From positions 186,001 through 250,000 of the forward strand of contig NZ_BDBI01000011.1 in NCBI RefSeq assembly GCF_001612905.1: DNA of 64,000 nt, in the 5' to 3' direction. Below are positions 48,297 through 56,334 of the stretch, piece by piece. Made by a program: the position numbers and the translations under genes. The notes under the pieces were generated by a model. The model saw only the letters and a list, made by a program, of their open reading frames with translations. It did no database searches and was not told the DNA's origin. Source of the stretch: Nocardia ignorata NBRC 108230. GTDB taxonomy: Bacteria; Actinomycetota; Actinomycetes; Mycobacteriales; Mycobacteriaceae. Position 1 is the first letter of the stretch; each line of letters opens with the position of its first letter.

Positions 48297-49691
48297 ATGA
48301 CCCCGACAATCGCGGTGTTCTTGTTCGGTATCGCAACATTGGTGTTGCTCGGCGCTGTCGCGGTGGCTCTGGTCGCACTGCGCAACGAACGTCACGTCCG
48401 TGCCCGGCTGTCCTCGGCCGAACGCGAGCTCTACGCGCACGACGAGGCGATGACGCGACTGATCGAGGCGACCCTGCCGAGGATCACCGAAGCGATCCGC
48501 CGCCACGACGAACCCGACGTCACCGCCGAGGTCCCCGCCCAGCTGCGGGACTCGCCGTTCGCGCACAAGATCGCCCGGATCGCGGCCGAGCACGCCGACG
48601 ATCTCGCCCTGGTGCGCGAGGAAACCCGCCTGGCCGTGGAACACGAGGCGCAGGAGCGCGCCGACGACCGGGTGGAGGCTGTCCGCGCGGAGACCCGCGC
48701 GCAGGTCGCCGCCGAGGCCCGTGCCGCGACGGGCAACGCGGTGCGCGCCTTCGGCACCACCGTGGTGAGCCTGGGCGCCGACGTGGGCCAGGTGGTCAGC
48801 AACGCGTTGCGCGAGAACCGCAACGACGAGGTGTACGGCACCCTGAGCCGCATCGACCACACCGTGCAGCAGATGATCCGGCAGGCGCAGTCGTATGTGC
48901 TCGTCTCCGGCGGCCTGCCCGGCAGGCGCTGGCCGCAGCAGACCGTCGACGACGTGGTGGCGGGCGCGACCAGCCGGGTACGCGACTACCTGCGGGTGCG
49001 GGCGGGACATTGCGACCGGGTGGTCATCAGCCGCGCCGTCGAGCCGCTGGTGCACACCGTGGCCACTTTGCTCGACAACGCGCTGCGCTACTCGCCGCCT
49101 TCGTCGTTCGTCGATGTCGCCTTCCAGCAGGGACACCACGGCGTCACCCTGATCATCGACGACGCGGGCGTGCGGATGAGCCAGGAACAGATGGAGGAGG
49201 CGCGCCAGATCCTGTCGGGCGAGCGCGTGATCGATATCAACGCGCTCGGGCCGTCACCGAAGATCGGCTTTCCCGGCGTAGCGGCGCTGGCCCGCCGCTA
49301 CGGCTTCGCGGCCTACGTCGACGGTCCCAATGTCTACGGCGGCACCCGCGCGATGGTCTTCATCCCCTCCGCGCTGCTCGTCGACAAGTCCGACGCCCGC
49401 TCGAACGAGCTCGAGCAGGCCGATGTGCCGCCGGAACCCGTTGTGCGCGAGGATGTTTCCGAGCCACGGGAAGTCGAGGCGGTGGCTGTCGCGGCCCCAC
49501 CCGAACACACGGCACCCGACACGACCCCCGGCGGTTTACCCAAACGCACGCGACGAGTCGTTGCCCCCGCCACCGGCGGTGCCACGGGCGCGGAATCGCC
49601 CGGCAGACCGGAACTGGTCACCGCCTGGCACAGCGGATCCCGGCACGGCCGCGCCGCGGCCGAACGTTCCATCGACGGACAGGACAGCTGA
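48297..49691 (+). CDS. Conservon-type sensor histidine kinase-like protein (CvnA-like)
   Basis: This 464-residue protein has one N-terminal membrane helix (residues about 4-27), an acidic coiled-coil linker and a HATPase_c domain (residues about 240-365). Within that domain are VATLLDNALRYSPPSS and IIDDAGVRMSQEQ. The C-terminal about 100 residues are low-complexity and Ala/Pro-rich. This matches the first component of actinobacterial conservons. No canonical phosphoacceptor H-box was identified. The ATG at 48297 has AAAGGA upstream. It is followed directly by a roadblock gene. Confidence 0.8.
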   Translation: MTPTIAVFLFGIATLVLLGAVAVALVALRNERHVRARLSSAERELYAHDEAMTRLIEATLPRITEAIRRHDEPDVTAEVPAQLRDSPFAHKIARIAAEHADDLALVREETRLAVEHEAQERADDRVEAVRAETRAQVAAEARAATGNAVRAFGTTVVSLGADVGQVVSNALRENRNDEVYGTLSRIDHTVQQMIRQAQSYVLVSGGLPGRRWPQQTVDDVVAGATSRVRDYLRVRAGHCDRVVISRAVEPLVHTVATLLDNALRYSPPSSFVDVAFQQGHHGVTLIIDDAGVRMSQEQMEEARQILSGERVIDINALGPSPKIGFPGVAALARRYGFAAYVDGPNVYGGTRAMVFIPSALLVDKSDARSNELEQADVPPEPVVREDVSEPREVEAVAVAAPPEHTAPDTTPGGLPKRTRRVVAPATGGATGAESPGRPELVTAWHSGSRHGRAAAERSIDGQDS

Positions 49692-50122
49692 TGAGCACTT
49701 CCCTCACCGACAGCACCAACCGCCTGGCTTGGCTGTTGGACGATCTGGAGCTCGACGGCGTGCGGTTCGCGGTCCTCTTATCCGATGACGGTCTACGGGT
49801 GGCCCACTCGCCCGGTATCAGCAAGGACGAGGCCGAGCGGTTCGCCGCCGCCGCCTCCGGGCTGCGCTCGCTGGGCAAGGCGCTCGGCGAGTTCTGCGGC
49901 GGTTTCGCGAATACGGTGCGCCAGAACATGACCGAGTACGACGAGGGGATGATCCTGATCACCGCCGCCGGGGCGGGCACCCTGCTCGGTGTCGCGACGA
50001 CGGCGGACGTCGATCTCGGACTCGTCGCGCACCGGATGAACGATCTGGCCGAACGGGTCGGCCGAGAGCTGGGTGCCGCGCCCCGGCGTGACGAATTCCG
50101 TCGAGCGGAGACGTCGCTGTGA
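49691..50122 (+). CDS. Roadblock/LC7 domain protein (CvnB-like)
   Basis: This 143-residue protein has a roadblock/LC7 fold: WLLDDLELDGVRFAVLLSDD, then GLRVAHSPGISKDEAERFAA, and GMILITAAGAGTLLGVAT. In conservons it partners with the kinase-like protein and usually regulates the small GTPase CvnD. Here no GTPase follows. The ATG sits on the stop of the kinase gene and its own stop overlaps the P450 gene. Confidence 0.87.
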   Translation: MSTSLTDSTNRLAWLLDDLELDGVRFAVLLSDDGLRVAHSPGISKDEAERFAAAASGLRSLGKALGEFCGGFANTVRQNMTEYDEGMILITAAGAGTLLGVATTADVDLGLVAHRMNDLAERVGRELGAAPRRDEFRRAETSL

Positions 50123-51366
50123 CGCTCGAGACGTCCTTCGGCCCCACCCCGGTCTCCCCCGATTCGAACAGCGGGCAGGCCAGGGTGGCGTTGTACTCGG
50201 AGGAGTTCGCGGCCGACCCGCAGAGCACCTACCGCGAGATGCGGCGCCGTTTCGGCTCGCTGGTCCCGGTCGATCTGGTGCCCGGCGTGCCCGCCACCCT
50301 GGTGATCGGCTATCGCACCGCCGTTCAGATCCTCAACGATCCCGACCACTTCCCCGCCGATGCCCGCATGTGGGAACGCACCGTGCCCGAAGACTGCCCG
50401 GTGCTGCCGATGATGTGCTACCGCCCCAACGCTCTGCGCACCGCAGGGGCCGAGCACGCCCGTTACCGGCAAGCCACCGTCGCCAGTCTGGCCGGGGTCG
50501 ACCTGTACCGGTTGCAGCGCACCGTCGAGCAGTTCGCGATTCCATTGATCAACACGTTCTGTGCCGACGGCAGTGCGGAACTGCTGAGTCAGTACGCCTT
50601 CCCGCTCGCCTTCGCGGCTCTGAACTCGATGCTCGGCGTCCCCGAGGACATCGGCGCCCGAGCGGCCGCGGGTATGGCGGCGATCTTCGAGGGCGGCGCG
50701 AGCGCGGCGCAAGGCGGTCAGATGCTCGAGGACGCGCTGTACGAACAGATCCGGCACAAACAGCTCGACCCCGGTGACGACGTCACCACCCGCCTGGTGC
50801 AGCACCCGGCCCGGCTCAACGACGAGGAGCTGATGAACCAGCTGCTCACCATGTACGGCGCGGGTATCGAACCGATGTTGAACCTGATCCTCAACACGGT
50901 GCGGCTGATCCTCACCGATCAGCGCTTCGCGGGCAGCATCCTCGGCGGCAGCCTGTCGACGCGCGATGCGCTCGACGAGGTGCTCTACACCGATCCGCCG
51001 ATGGCGAACCACTGCATCACCTATCCGCGTCAGCCGATCCTGGTCGAGGGTGTGTGGCTGCCCGCGCATCAGCCGGTGCTCATCAGCATGGCGGCCTGCA
51101 ACACCGATCCGGCCATCGGCACGGGCGAGTTCCTCGACAACCGTGCCCACTTGGCCTGGAGCACCGGCCCGCACGGCTGCCCCGCCAAATCACCCGCCTA
51201 TCTGATCGTCCAGGAGGCCATCGATCAACTGCTCGACGCTCTGCCCGAGATGAAGCTCGCGGTGCCCGAGTCGGAGCTGACGTGGCGTCCGGGTCCCTTC
51301 CACCGGGCGCTGACGGCGCTGCCTGTCACATTCCCGGAGACCGCGCCGATGCCAATCCTGAACTGA
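50119..51366 (+). CDS. Degenerate cytochrome P450 (CvnE-like)
   Basis: This 415-residue P450-fold protein keeps the haem-ligand loop as WSTGPHGCPAK with Cys354. Hallmark residues elsewhere are lost. The I-helix reads GAGIEPMLN, with proline at the position of the oxygen-activating threonine, and the K-helix ExxR motif is replaced (EVLY, residues 287-290). Such P450s are the fifth element of conservons and may be sensory or non-monooxygenase. The GTG at 50119 overlaps the roadblock stop, so kinase, roadblock and P450 are one operon. Confidence 0.82.
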   Translation: MTLETSFGPTPVSPDSNSGQARVALYSEEFAADPQSTYREMRRRFGSLVPVDLVPGVPATLVIGYRTAVQILNDPDHFPADARMWERTVPEDCPVLPMMCYRPNALRTAGAEHARYRQATVASLAGVDLYRLQRTVEQFAIPLINTFCADGSAELLSQYAFPLAFAALNSMLGVPEDIGARAAAGMAAIFEGGASAAQGGQMLEDALYEQIRHKQLDPGDDVTTRLVQHPARLNDEELMNQLLTMYGAGIEPMLNLILNTVRLILTDQRFAGSILGGSLSTRDALDEVLYTDPPMANHCITYPRQPILVEGVWLPAHQPVLISMAACNTDPAIGTGEFLDNRAHLAWSTGPHGCPAKSPAYLIVQEAIDQLLDALPEMKLAVPESELTWRPGPFHRALTALPVTFPETAPMPILN

Positions 51367-51402
51367 CGCGTCGCCGGACGAAAAAATCTGTAGTGATGAC
51401 TG

Positions 51403-51431
51403 TAGACATTTTGCGAGAGCAGTTGTACAGT
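51403..51431 (+). promoter_or_regulatory. Likely SigA-type promoter upstream of the MerR-like gene
   Basis: TAGACA (51403-51408), 17 bases, TACAGT (51426-51431): five of six matches to TTGACA and four of six to TATAAT at ideal spacing in an AT-rich patch. An inverted repeat GACTGTA (51398-51404) / TACAGTC (51426-51432) embraces the promoter and could be a MerR-type or other operator. Confidence 0.5.
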
Positions 51432-51477
51432 CGCTGATGTACACGAGCTTCGACATAACCGGCAGTCACAGGAGGTG

Positions 51478-51564
51478 GTGGTCACTGAGCAGTCACTTAC
51501 CAGTCCCGCGTCCCGGAGAGTGTCGGGGTGCGGAGTGAATGTGAAGTCAATCCCTCGTTTGTAG
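51478..51564 (+). CDS. Possible 28-residue leader peptide
   Basis: A short frame starts at GTG 51478, with AGGAGG overlapping just upstream at 51470-51475. It encodes VTEQSLTSPASRRVSGCGVN and eight more residues, ending five bases before a strong hairpin. The distance from the ribosome site is short, and no repeated codon hints at amino-acid attenuation. It is reported because promoter, ribosome site, short frame and hairpin follow in order. Confidence 0.3.
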   Translation: MVTEQSLTSPASRRVSGCGVNVKSIPRL

Positions 51565-51568
51565 ATCC

Positions 51569-51597
51569 CAGGCCCGGCGCCCAGCGCGCCGGGCCTG
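51569..51597 (+). terminator. Perfect 12-bp hairpin in the leader of the MerR-like gene
   Basis: CAGGCCCGGCGC and GCGCCGGGCCTG pair perfectly around a five-base loop (CCAGC). There is no T-tract after it, so it may be a terminator of the actinobacterial type, an attenuator, or the 3' end of a small RNA of about 160 nt starting near 51438. Confidence 0.5.
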
Positions 51598-51619
51598 CCA
51601 GCGTTGACCGAGAGGTGCA

Positions 51620-51970
51620 GTGCAGCAGGTGGACACCAACGACGGCATCAGTGCCGCCGACCGACTCGAAGACGACGACTACCCCGCCTACAGCATGGGT
51701 CGCGCCGCCGAAATCCTCGGCGTCACCCAGGCGTTCCTGCGCGCCCTCGACGCCGCCGAACTGCTGACTCCGCAGCGCTCCGCGGGCGGCCATCGCCGCT
51801 ACTCCCGGTATCAGCTGCGCATCGCCGCGCGAGTACGCGAACTCGTCGACGCAGGCAACACCCTCGAATCGGCCTGTCGCATCGTGATTCTCGAAGACCA
51901 GCTCGCCGAGGCTCATCGGATCAACGCCGATCTGCGCGAGGCGCTCGACAACCGTTCCGTCGACAGCTGA
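51620..51970 (+). CDS. MerR-like helix-turn-helix protein
   Basis: This 116-residue protein has a MerR-type winged helix at residues about 25-90 (YSMGRAAEILGVTQAFLRAL, then GGHRRYSRYQLRIAARVREL) and a short coiled-coil tail. It lacks any effector domain. The GTG at 51620 follows GAGAGG; GTG at 51629 is possible. It has its own promoter and a structured leader of about 180 bases and is not overlapped by its neighbours, so it is probably an independently controlled regulator. Confidence 0.8.
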   Translation: MQQVDTNDGISAADRLEDDDYPAYSMGRAAEILGVTQAFLRALDAAELLTPQRSAGGHRRYSRYQLRIAARVRELVDAGNTLESACRIVILEDQLAEAHRINADLREALDNRSVDS

Positions 51971-51974
51971 CGGC

Positions 51975-53630
51975 GTGCGCGCCGACTCCGAGGTGCACCG
52001 GATCTGCGACCGGTATGTGGAGGATTTCGCCGCCGCGGATCCGGTGACGGCGACCTTGCTCGGCATCACCGACCATGACGATCGGCTCACCGACTACTCC
52101 CCCGCCGGGTACGAAGCCCGTGCCGAACTCGCCCGCCGGGCCGCACAGGCCATCGCCTCGACCACGCCCGCCGACGACGAGCGGGTGGCTGCGGCGGTGT
52201 TCGCCGAACGCATCGGCCTCGAGGTCGAGCTGCACGATGCGGGGCTGCGGCTCGGCGCCCTGAATGTCATCGCCTCGCCGGTACAGGACCTGCGCATGGC
52301 GTTCGATGTGATGGCCGACGATACCGCCGAGGACTGGGCCGTGATCGGTGATCGCCTCGCCGCCGTTCCGGGCAATATCGGGGGCCTGCGTGATTCGCTG
52401 CTCACCGCACAGCAGCGGGGCCGTGGCGCGGCGCTGCGGCAGGTTCTCGGCACGGCCGCACAGGTCGAGACGTGGGCAGGCGGGTTCTTCACCTCCTTCG
52501 CCGCGCCGGCCGCCCACGTGCCGGGTGCCCCGGATCTGTCCGGTGTCGCCGCGGCCGCCGACCGGGCATTGGGTGAGCTGGCCGGGTTCCTGCGGACCGA
52601 GCTCGCGCCACACGCTCCCCGTGCCGACCCGGTGGGTGCGGACACCTACCGGCTGTGGTCGCGGTACTTCACCGGGGCCGAGATCGACCCGCATGCGGCA
52701 TACACCTGGGGATGGGCGGAATTCGGGCGCATCCATGACGAGATGACGACCGTGGCCGGCCGGATCGCGCCGGGCGCCTCCCGCACTGAAGCCGCCGCGG
52801 TCCTCGACGCCGACCCCCGGTACCACCTGCACGGGCACGCCGCCCTGGCGAGCTGGCTGCAGGAAACCTCCGATCGAGCACTGAACGCGCTGCGCGCCGA
52901 ACACTTCGAGATTCCGGACGAACTGATGGCACTGGAGTGCCGCATCGCACCGCCGGGTGGCGGAGTCGGCGCCTACTACCTCGGCCCGAGCGAGGATTTC
53001 GGCAGGCCCGGCCGTATGTGGTGGTCGGTGGAAGCTGGCCGGGAGCGGTTCAGCACCTGGCGGGAAATCAGCACCGTCTACCACGAGGGTGTGCCGGGTC
53101 ATCACCTCCAGGTCGCCACTGCCGTACGGGAGGCGAAGTCGCTCAACAGGTTCCAGCGACTCATGTCGTTCGTGGACGGGCACGGCGAAGGATGGGCGCT
53201 CTATGCCGAGCGTCTCATGGGGGAACTCGGCTTTCTCGACGACGACGGCGCCCTGTTCGGCATGCTCGCCGAACAACTCTTCCGCGCGGCCCGCGTCGTC
53301 CTCGATATCGGCATGCACCTGGACCTGCCGATTCCGCCGGGCGCAGGTTTCCACGAGGGTGCACGCTGGACCCCGGACCTCGGCCGGGAGTTCCTGCTCA
53401 CGAGAACTCTCGAAGACGCCGCAACAGCCCGCGACGAGATCGACCGCTACCTGGGCTGGCCCGGCCAAGCCGCCGCCTACAAACTCGGCGAACAAGCCTG
53501 GCTCGCGGCCCGCGACGACGCCCGGCGCCGCGCGGGCGCGGAATTCGACCTGAAGCACTTCCACACCCGTGCCCTGAAGCTGGGCGGTATGGGGTTGGAC
53601 ACCCTGCGCGCCCAGCTGGCCACGGACTGA
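51975..53630 (+). CDS. DUF885 family zinc-peptidase-like protein
   Basis: This 551-residue protein of the DUF885 family has the metal site YHEGVPGHHLQ (HExxxHH-like) and MSFVDGHGEGWALYAERLMG. Together these resemble thermolysin-type/M32-like zinc ligands. It ends GMGLDTLRAQLATD. No signal peptide is seen, so it acts in the cytoplasm. A peptidase or hydrolase role follows the family; the substrate is unknown. The GTG at 51975 lies four bases after the MerR-like stop. Confidence 0.85.
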   Translation: MRADSEVHRICDRYVEDFAAADPVTATLLGITDHDDRLTDYSPAGYEARAELARRAAQAIASTTPADDERVAAAVFAERIGLEVELHDAGLRLGALNVIASPVQDLRMAFDVMADDTAEDWAVIGDRLAAVPGNIGGLRDSLLTAQQRGRGAALRQVLGTAAQVETWAGGFFTSFAAPAAHVPGAPDLSGVAAAADRALGELAGFLRTELAPHAPRADPVGADTYRLWSRYFTGAEIDPHAAYTWGWAEFGRIHDEMTTVAGRIAPGASRTEAAAVLDADPRYHLHGHAALASWLQETSDRALNALRAEHFEIPDELMALECRIAPPGGGVGAYYLGPSEDFGRPGRMWWSVEAGRERFSTWREISTVYHEGVPGHHLQVATAVREAKSLNRFQRLMSFVDGHGEGWALYAERLMGELGFLDDDGALFGMLAEQLFRAARVVLDIGMHLDLPIPPGAGFHEGARWTPDLGREFLLTRTLEDAATARDEIDRYLGWPGQAAAYKLGEQAWLAARDDARRRAGAEFDLKHFHTRALKLGGMGLDTLRAQLATD

Positions 53631-53635
53631 TCGAG

Positions 53636-54517
53636 CTATCCCAGGACAGGCGTCAGATCGAGACGAGCCAGCCGCTCCCGGTCGGACAGGATGTCGATCG
53701 CGGTGATCCGGTCGTCGGCGACGGTGAAGCCGATGATCGAGAACGGGTCACCGTCCATGGTGTTCACCAGTCCGCAGCGGCCGTCGACCAGGGCCGGGTA
53801 CACGGTGCACAGGGTGGCCATGCGCCGGAACGTCTCGGCCTGGCCCGCGACGGCGGCGGCACCACGGATCACCCGCATCGCCGCACCCGCCTCGGCCCGC
53901 AACACCACCTCGGGATCGAGCAGGCGGAGCAATTCGTCGAAATCGCCACCACGCGCGGCGGTGAGGAAGGCGTCGACGACGCGACGCCTGCGCGCGACAT
54001 CCGGATCGGGACCCGGCGTTGCGCCCTGTACGCGGCGGCGTGCCTGGCTGGCCAGCTTCTTCACCGTCTGTGGCGTGCGGTCGACGATGGGAGCGATCTG
54101 CTCGTAGGGCATGGCGAACATGTCGTGCAGCACGAAGGCGAGCCGTTCGGCGGGACGCAGCGACTCGAGCACGACGAGCAGTGCCAGGCCGACCGAATCG
54201 GCGAGCACCACTTCCTGTTCGGGGTCGGCGATGGTCTCGCTCGTGATCACCGGATCGGGCAGACGATCGTTGTCGAGCGGTTCCTCGCCGCGGCTCTTGC
54301 GTGAGCGCAGCATGTCCAGGCAGACCCGTCCGACGACGGTGGTGAGCCAGCCACCGAGGTTGTCCACCTCGGCGGTGTCGGTGCGGGCCAGCCGCAGCCA
54401 GGCCTCCTGCACCGCGTCGTCGGCCTCGGTGAGCGAGCCGAGCATCCGGTAGGCGACCGCCCGCAGGTGGGCGCGGTTGTCCTCGAACTGTTCGGCCAGC
54501 AACTGTGCGTTCTGCAC
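53636..54517 (-). CDS. ECF sigma factor, ECF41 (SigJ-like) type
   Basis: This 293-residue sigma factor has region 2 (FEDNRAHLRAVAYRMLGSLT, EADDAVQEAWLRL), region 4 (LRPAERLAFVLHDMFAMPYE, PQTVKKLASQARRR) and a C-terminal SnoaL/NTF2-like domain (residues about 185-293). That is the ECF41 architecture in which the extension controls activity instead of an anti-sigma factor. The GTG at 54517 has GAGGAGG upstream. It is divergent from a beta-lactamase-fold/DoxX/CMD operon; ECF41 genes are typically next to CMD or oxidoreductase genes. Confidence 0.9.
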   Translation of the reverse strand: MQNAQLLAEQFEDNRAHLRAVAYRMLGSLTEADDAVQEAWLRLARTDTAEVDNLGGWLTTVVGRVCLDMLRSRKSRGEEPLDNDRLPDPVITSETIADPEQEVVLADSVGLALLVVLESLRPAERLAFVLHDMFAMPYEQIAPIVDRTPQTVKKLASQARRRVQGATPGPDPDVARRRRVVDAFLTAARGGDFDELLRLLDPEVVLRAEAGAAMRVIRGAAAVAGQAETFRRMATLCTVYPALVDGRCGLVNTMDGDPFSIIGFTVADDRITAIDILSDRERLARLDLTPVLG

Positions 54518-54547
54518 GGGTCCTCCTCGATGTCGTCCCACCGCTCT

Positions 54548-54574
54548 GACGAAAGCGGGGCGCCGAGTGTGACC
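54548..54574 (-). promoter_or_regulatory. ECF41-type promoter of the sigma factor gene
   Basis: On the minus strand GGTCACA (54574-54568) is followed after exactly 16 bases by CGTC (54551-54548). From memory, the ECF41 consensus is TGTCACA-N16-CGTC, so only one base differs. The -10 lies 31 bases before the sigma start codon, which implies autoactivation. Confidence 0.7.
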
Positions 54575-54606
54575 GTAGTGCCGTGACCAGCGTTTTTCCA
54601 CGACCG

Positions 54607-54633
54607 GGTCACGTTCTGCCCGTGGCTTACGTC
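54607..54633 (+). promoter_or_regulatory. ECF41-type promoter of the beta-lactamase/DoxX/CMD operon
   Basis: GGTCACG (54607-54613), 16 bases, CGTC (54630-54633): the same spacing and -10 as the divergent promoter, with two differences from TGTCACA. It lies 57 bases before the first gene of the operon. Confidence 0.65.
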
Positions 54634-54689
54634 AGTGCGTCAGAACACGATCCGCCGCGGCCGGAAGCTGCGGCCGAAAGGAGAACATC

Positions 54690-55847
54690 ATGGTCGAGGT
54701 GCACGGGTTCGTCGCCGAGGGATACGAACAGGTGCGGGCCGAATTCGCGGCCGTAGTGAGCGAGGAGGGTGACCCGGGCGCACAGTTGGCAGCGTTCGTG
54801 CGTGGTCGTCGGGTGGTCGACCTCTGGTCCGGCTCCGAGGTGTCCGGCACGACGCTCACCGGGCTGCATTCCACCAGCAAGGGCGCCGCCGCCCTGGTGA
54901 TCGCGCTGCTGATCCAGGACGGTGTGCTCGACGTCGACCGGCCCGTGGCCGACTACTGGCCGCGGTTCGCCCAGTCGGGCAAGGAACGGATCACGGTGCG
55001 CGACATGCTGGTTCACCGCTCCGGCGTGGTCGGAGTCGACGGTGGCTTCACCGTCGCGGAACTGGCCGACGACCGGGTGATCGCCGAACGACTCGTCGGG
55101 CAGCGACCCTACTTCGAGCCGGGCACCGTGCACGGATACGGCGGGTTCGTCACCTACGCCGTCGTCGGGGAGGTGGTGCGGGCCGTCACCGGCGCCACCG
55201 TGCGCGAACTGTTCGAGCAGCGCATCCGCGCACCCTTCGACCTCGACATCCACCTCGGCCTGCCCGCCGACCTGGAGCACCGTTACCTGCCGATCCTGCC
55301 CTGGCGCGCCACACCGGAGGCCGAGGCCGCCTTCGCCGCGAATTCCCCCGCGCCGCACAGCATCGCGGGCATCGCCTACAACCTCAACGCCCACGGCTTC
55401 ACCGCCGCCGATGTGATGGCGCTGCCCAACGACAGCACCGTGCGCAGGCTCGGCCAGGCCTCGGCGGGCGGGGTGGGCAGCGCCGCGGGTATCGCGGCGA
55501 TGTACGCGGCGACCACCACCGGGATCGACGGACGCGAACCACTGCTGTCGCTGGAGACGATCGCGACGGTGTCCACCATCCACTCCGGCGGTCGCGACCT
55601 GGTGCGCGGTGACAGCGCACCGTACACGCTCGGCTTCGAAGCCAAGAGCCTGCTCACTCCGTTCCTCGGCGCCTACGCCATCGGGCACACCGGTTCCGCC
55701 GGATCGGACGGATTCGCCGACCCACACAGCGGTCTGACCTACGGCTACACCCGCCGTCGCGCCGCCTTCGCCTTCAACGCCCCCGAGAACGCCCGGCTCG
55801 CCGCCGTCCTCCACCGGGCCGCGACCCACGTCGCGGCCGCCGCCTGA
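54690..55847 (+). CDS. Serine hydrolase, beta-lactamase (class C/EstB) fold
   Basis: This 385-residue protein has the SxxK motif as STSK (Ser61, Lys64), the YxN-like tyrosine region HGYGGFVTY and the third motif HTGSAGSDG. It resembles EstB-type esterases and LACTB-like hydrolases more than true beta-lactamases. No signal peptide is present, so it is cytoplasmic. The ATG follows AAAGGAGAACATC. It is the first gene behind the ECF41-type promoter and is followed by DoxX and CMD genes in the same direction. Confidence 0.87.
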   Translation: MVEVHGFVAEGYEQVRAEFAAVVSEEGDPGAQLAAFVRGRRVVDLWSGSEVSGTTLTGLHSTSKGAAALVIALLIQDGVLDVDRPVADYWPRFAQSGKERITVRDMLVHRSGVVGVDGGFTVAELADDRVIAERLVGQRPYFEPGTVHGYGGFVTYAVVGEVVRAVTGATVRELFEQRIRAPFDLDIHLGLPADLEHRYLPILPWRATPEAEAAFAANSPAPHSIAGIAYNLNAHGFTAADVMALPNDSTVRRLGQASAGGVGSAAGIAAMYAATTTGIDGREPLLSLETIATVSTIHSGGRDLVRGDSAPYTLGFEAKSLLTPFLGAYAIGHTGSAGSDGFADPHSGLTYGYTRRRAAFAFNAPENARLAAVLHRAATHVAAAA

Positions 55848-55879
55848 CTGATTCCCTTCCCACACAGGAGAACTCACTG

Positions 55880-56305
55880 ATGACTACTCACCTGTCCCGC
55901 GTCGCGAAATTCGCGCGCTGGGTGCCCGTTGCCGCAGTCCTCGCCGAAACCGCCGTCGGCGCCTACTGGGATCTCGCGCGGATCTCCTACGTCCGCGAAT
56001 CCTTCGACCACCTCGGCTACCCGATGTACTTCGCCACCGTCCTCGGTGTCGCGAAAACCGCCGCGCTGGCCACCATTCTCACGCCCGGCCACCCGCGCAC
56101 GAAGGAATGGGCCTACGCCGGACTGGTCTTCGTCTACGGCGGTGCGGCGGCGTCACACCTGGCCGTCGGCGACGGCCCCGACAAATGGGCCATGCCCCTG
56201 TTCTTCACCGCCGCCACCTTCGCCGCGCGCGCCTGGCTGCCCACCGGTGGATCCACCACCGCGGCCCTGCGTTCTCTCACCGGCTCCCGAACCAGCATCG
56301 CCTGA
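55880..56305 (+). CDS. DoxX-like membrane protein
   Basis: This 141-residue protein has four hydrophobic helices (residues about 12-30, 49-68, 76-97, 108-125). It has the DoxX-like block YVRESFDHLGYPMYFATVLG, then VAKTAALATIL. DoxX proteins are linked to redox or quinone-associated stress systems; the role here is unknown. The ATG follows CAGGAGAACTC. It lies between the hydrolase and the CMD-like gene. Confidence 0.82.
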   Translation: MTTHLSRVAKFARWVPVAAVLAETAVGAYWDLARISYVRESFDHLGYPMYFATVLGVAKTAALATILTPGHPRTKEWAYAGLVFVYGGAAASHLAVGDGPDKWAMPLFFTAATFAARAWLPTGGSTTAALRSLTGSRTSIA

Positions 56306-56334
56306 GAATCACACCACTGGAAAGGAAAACCATC

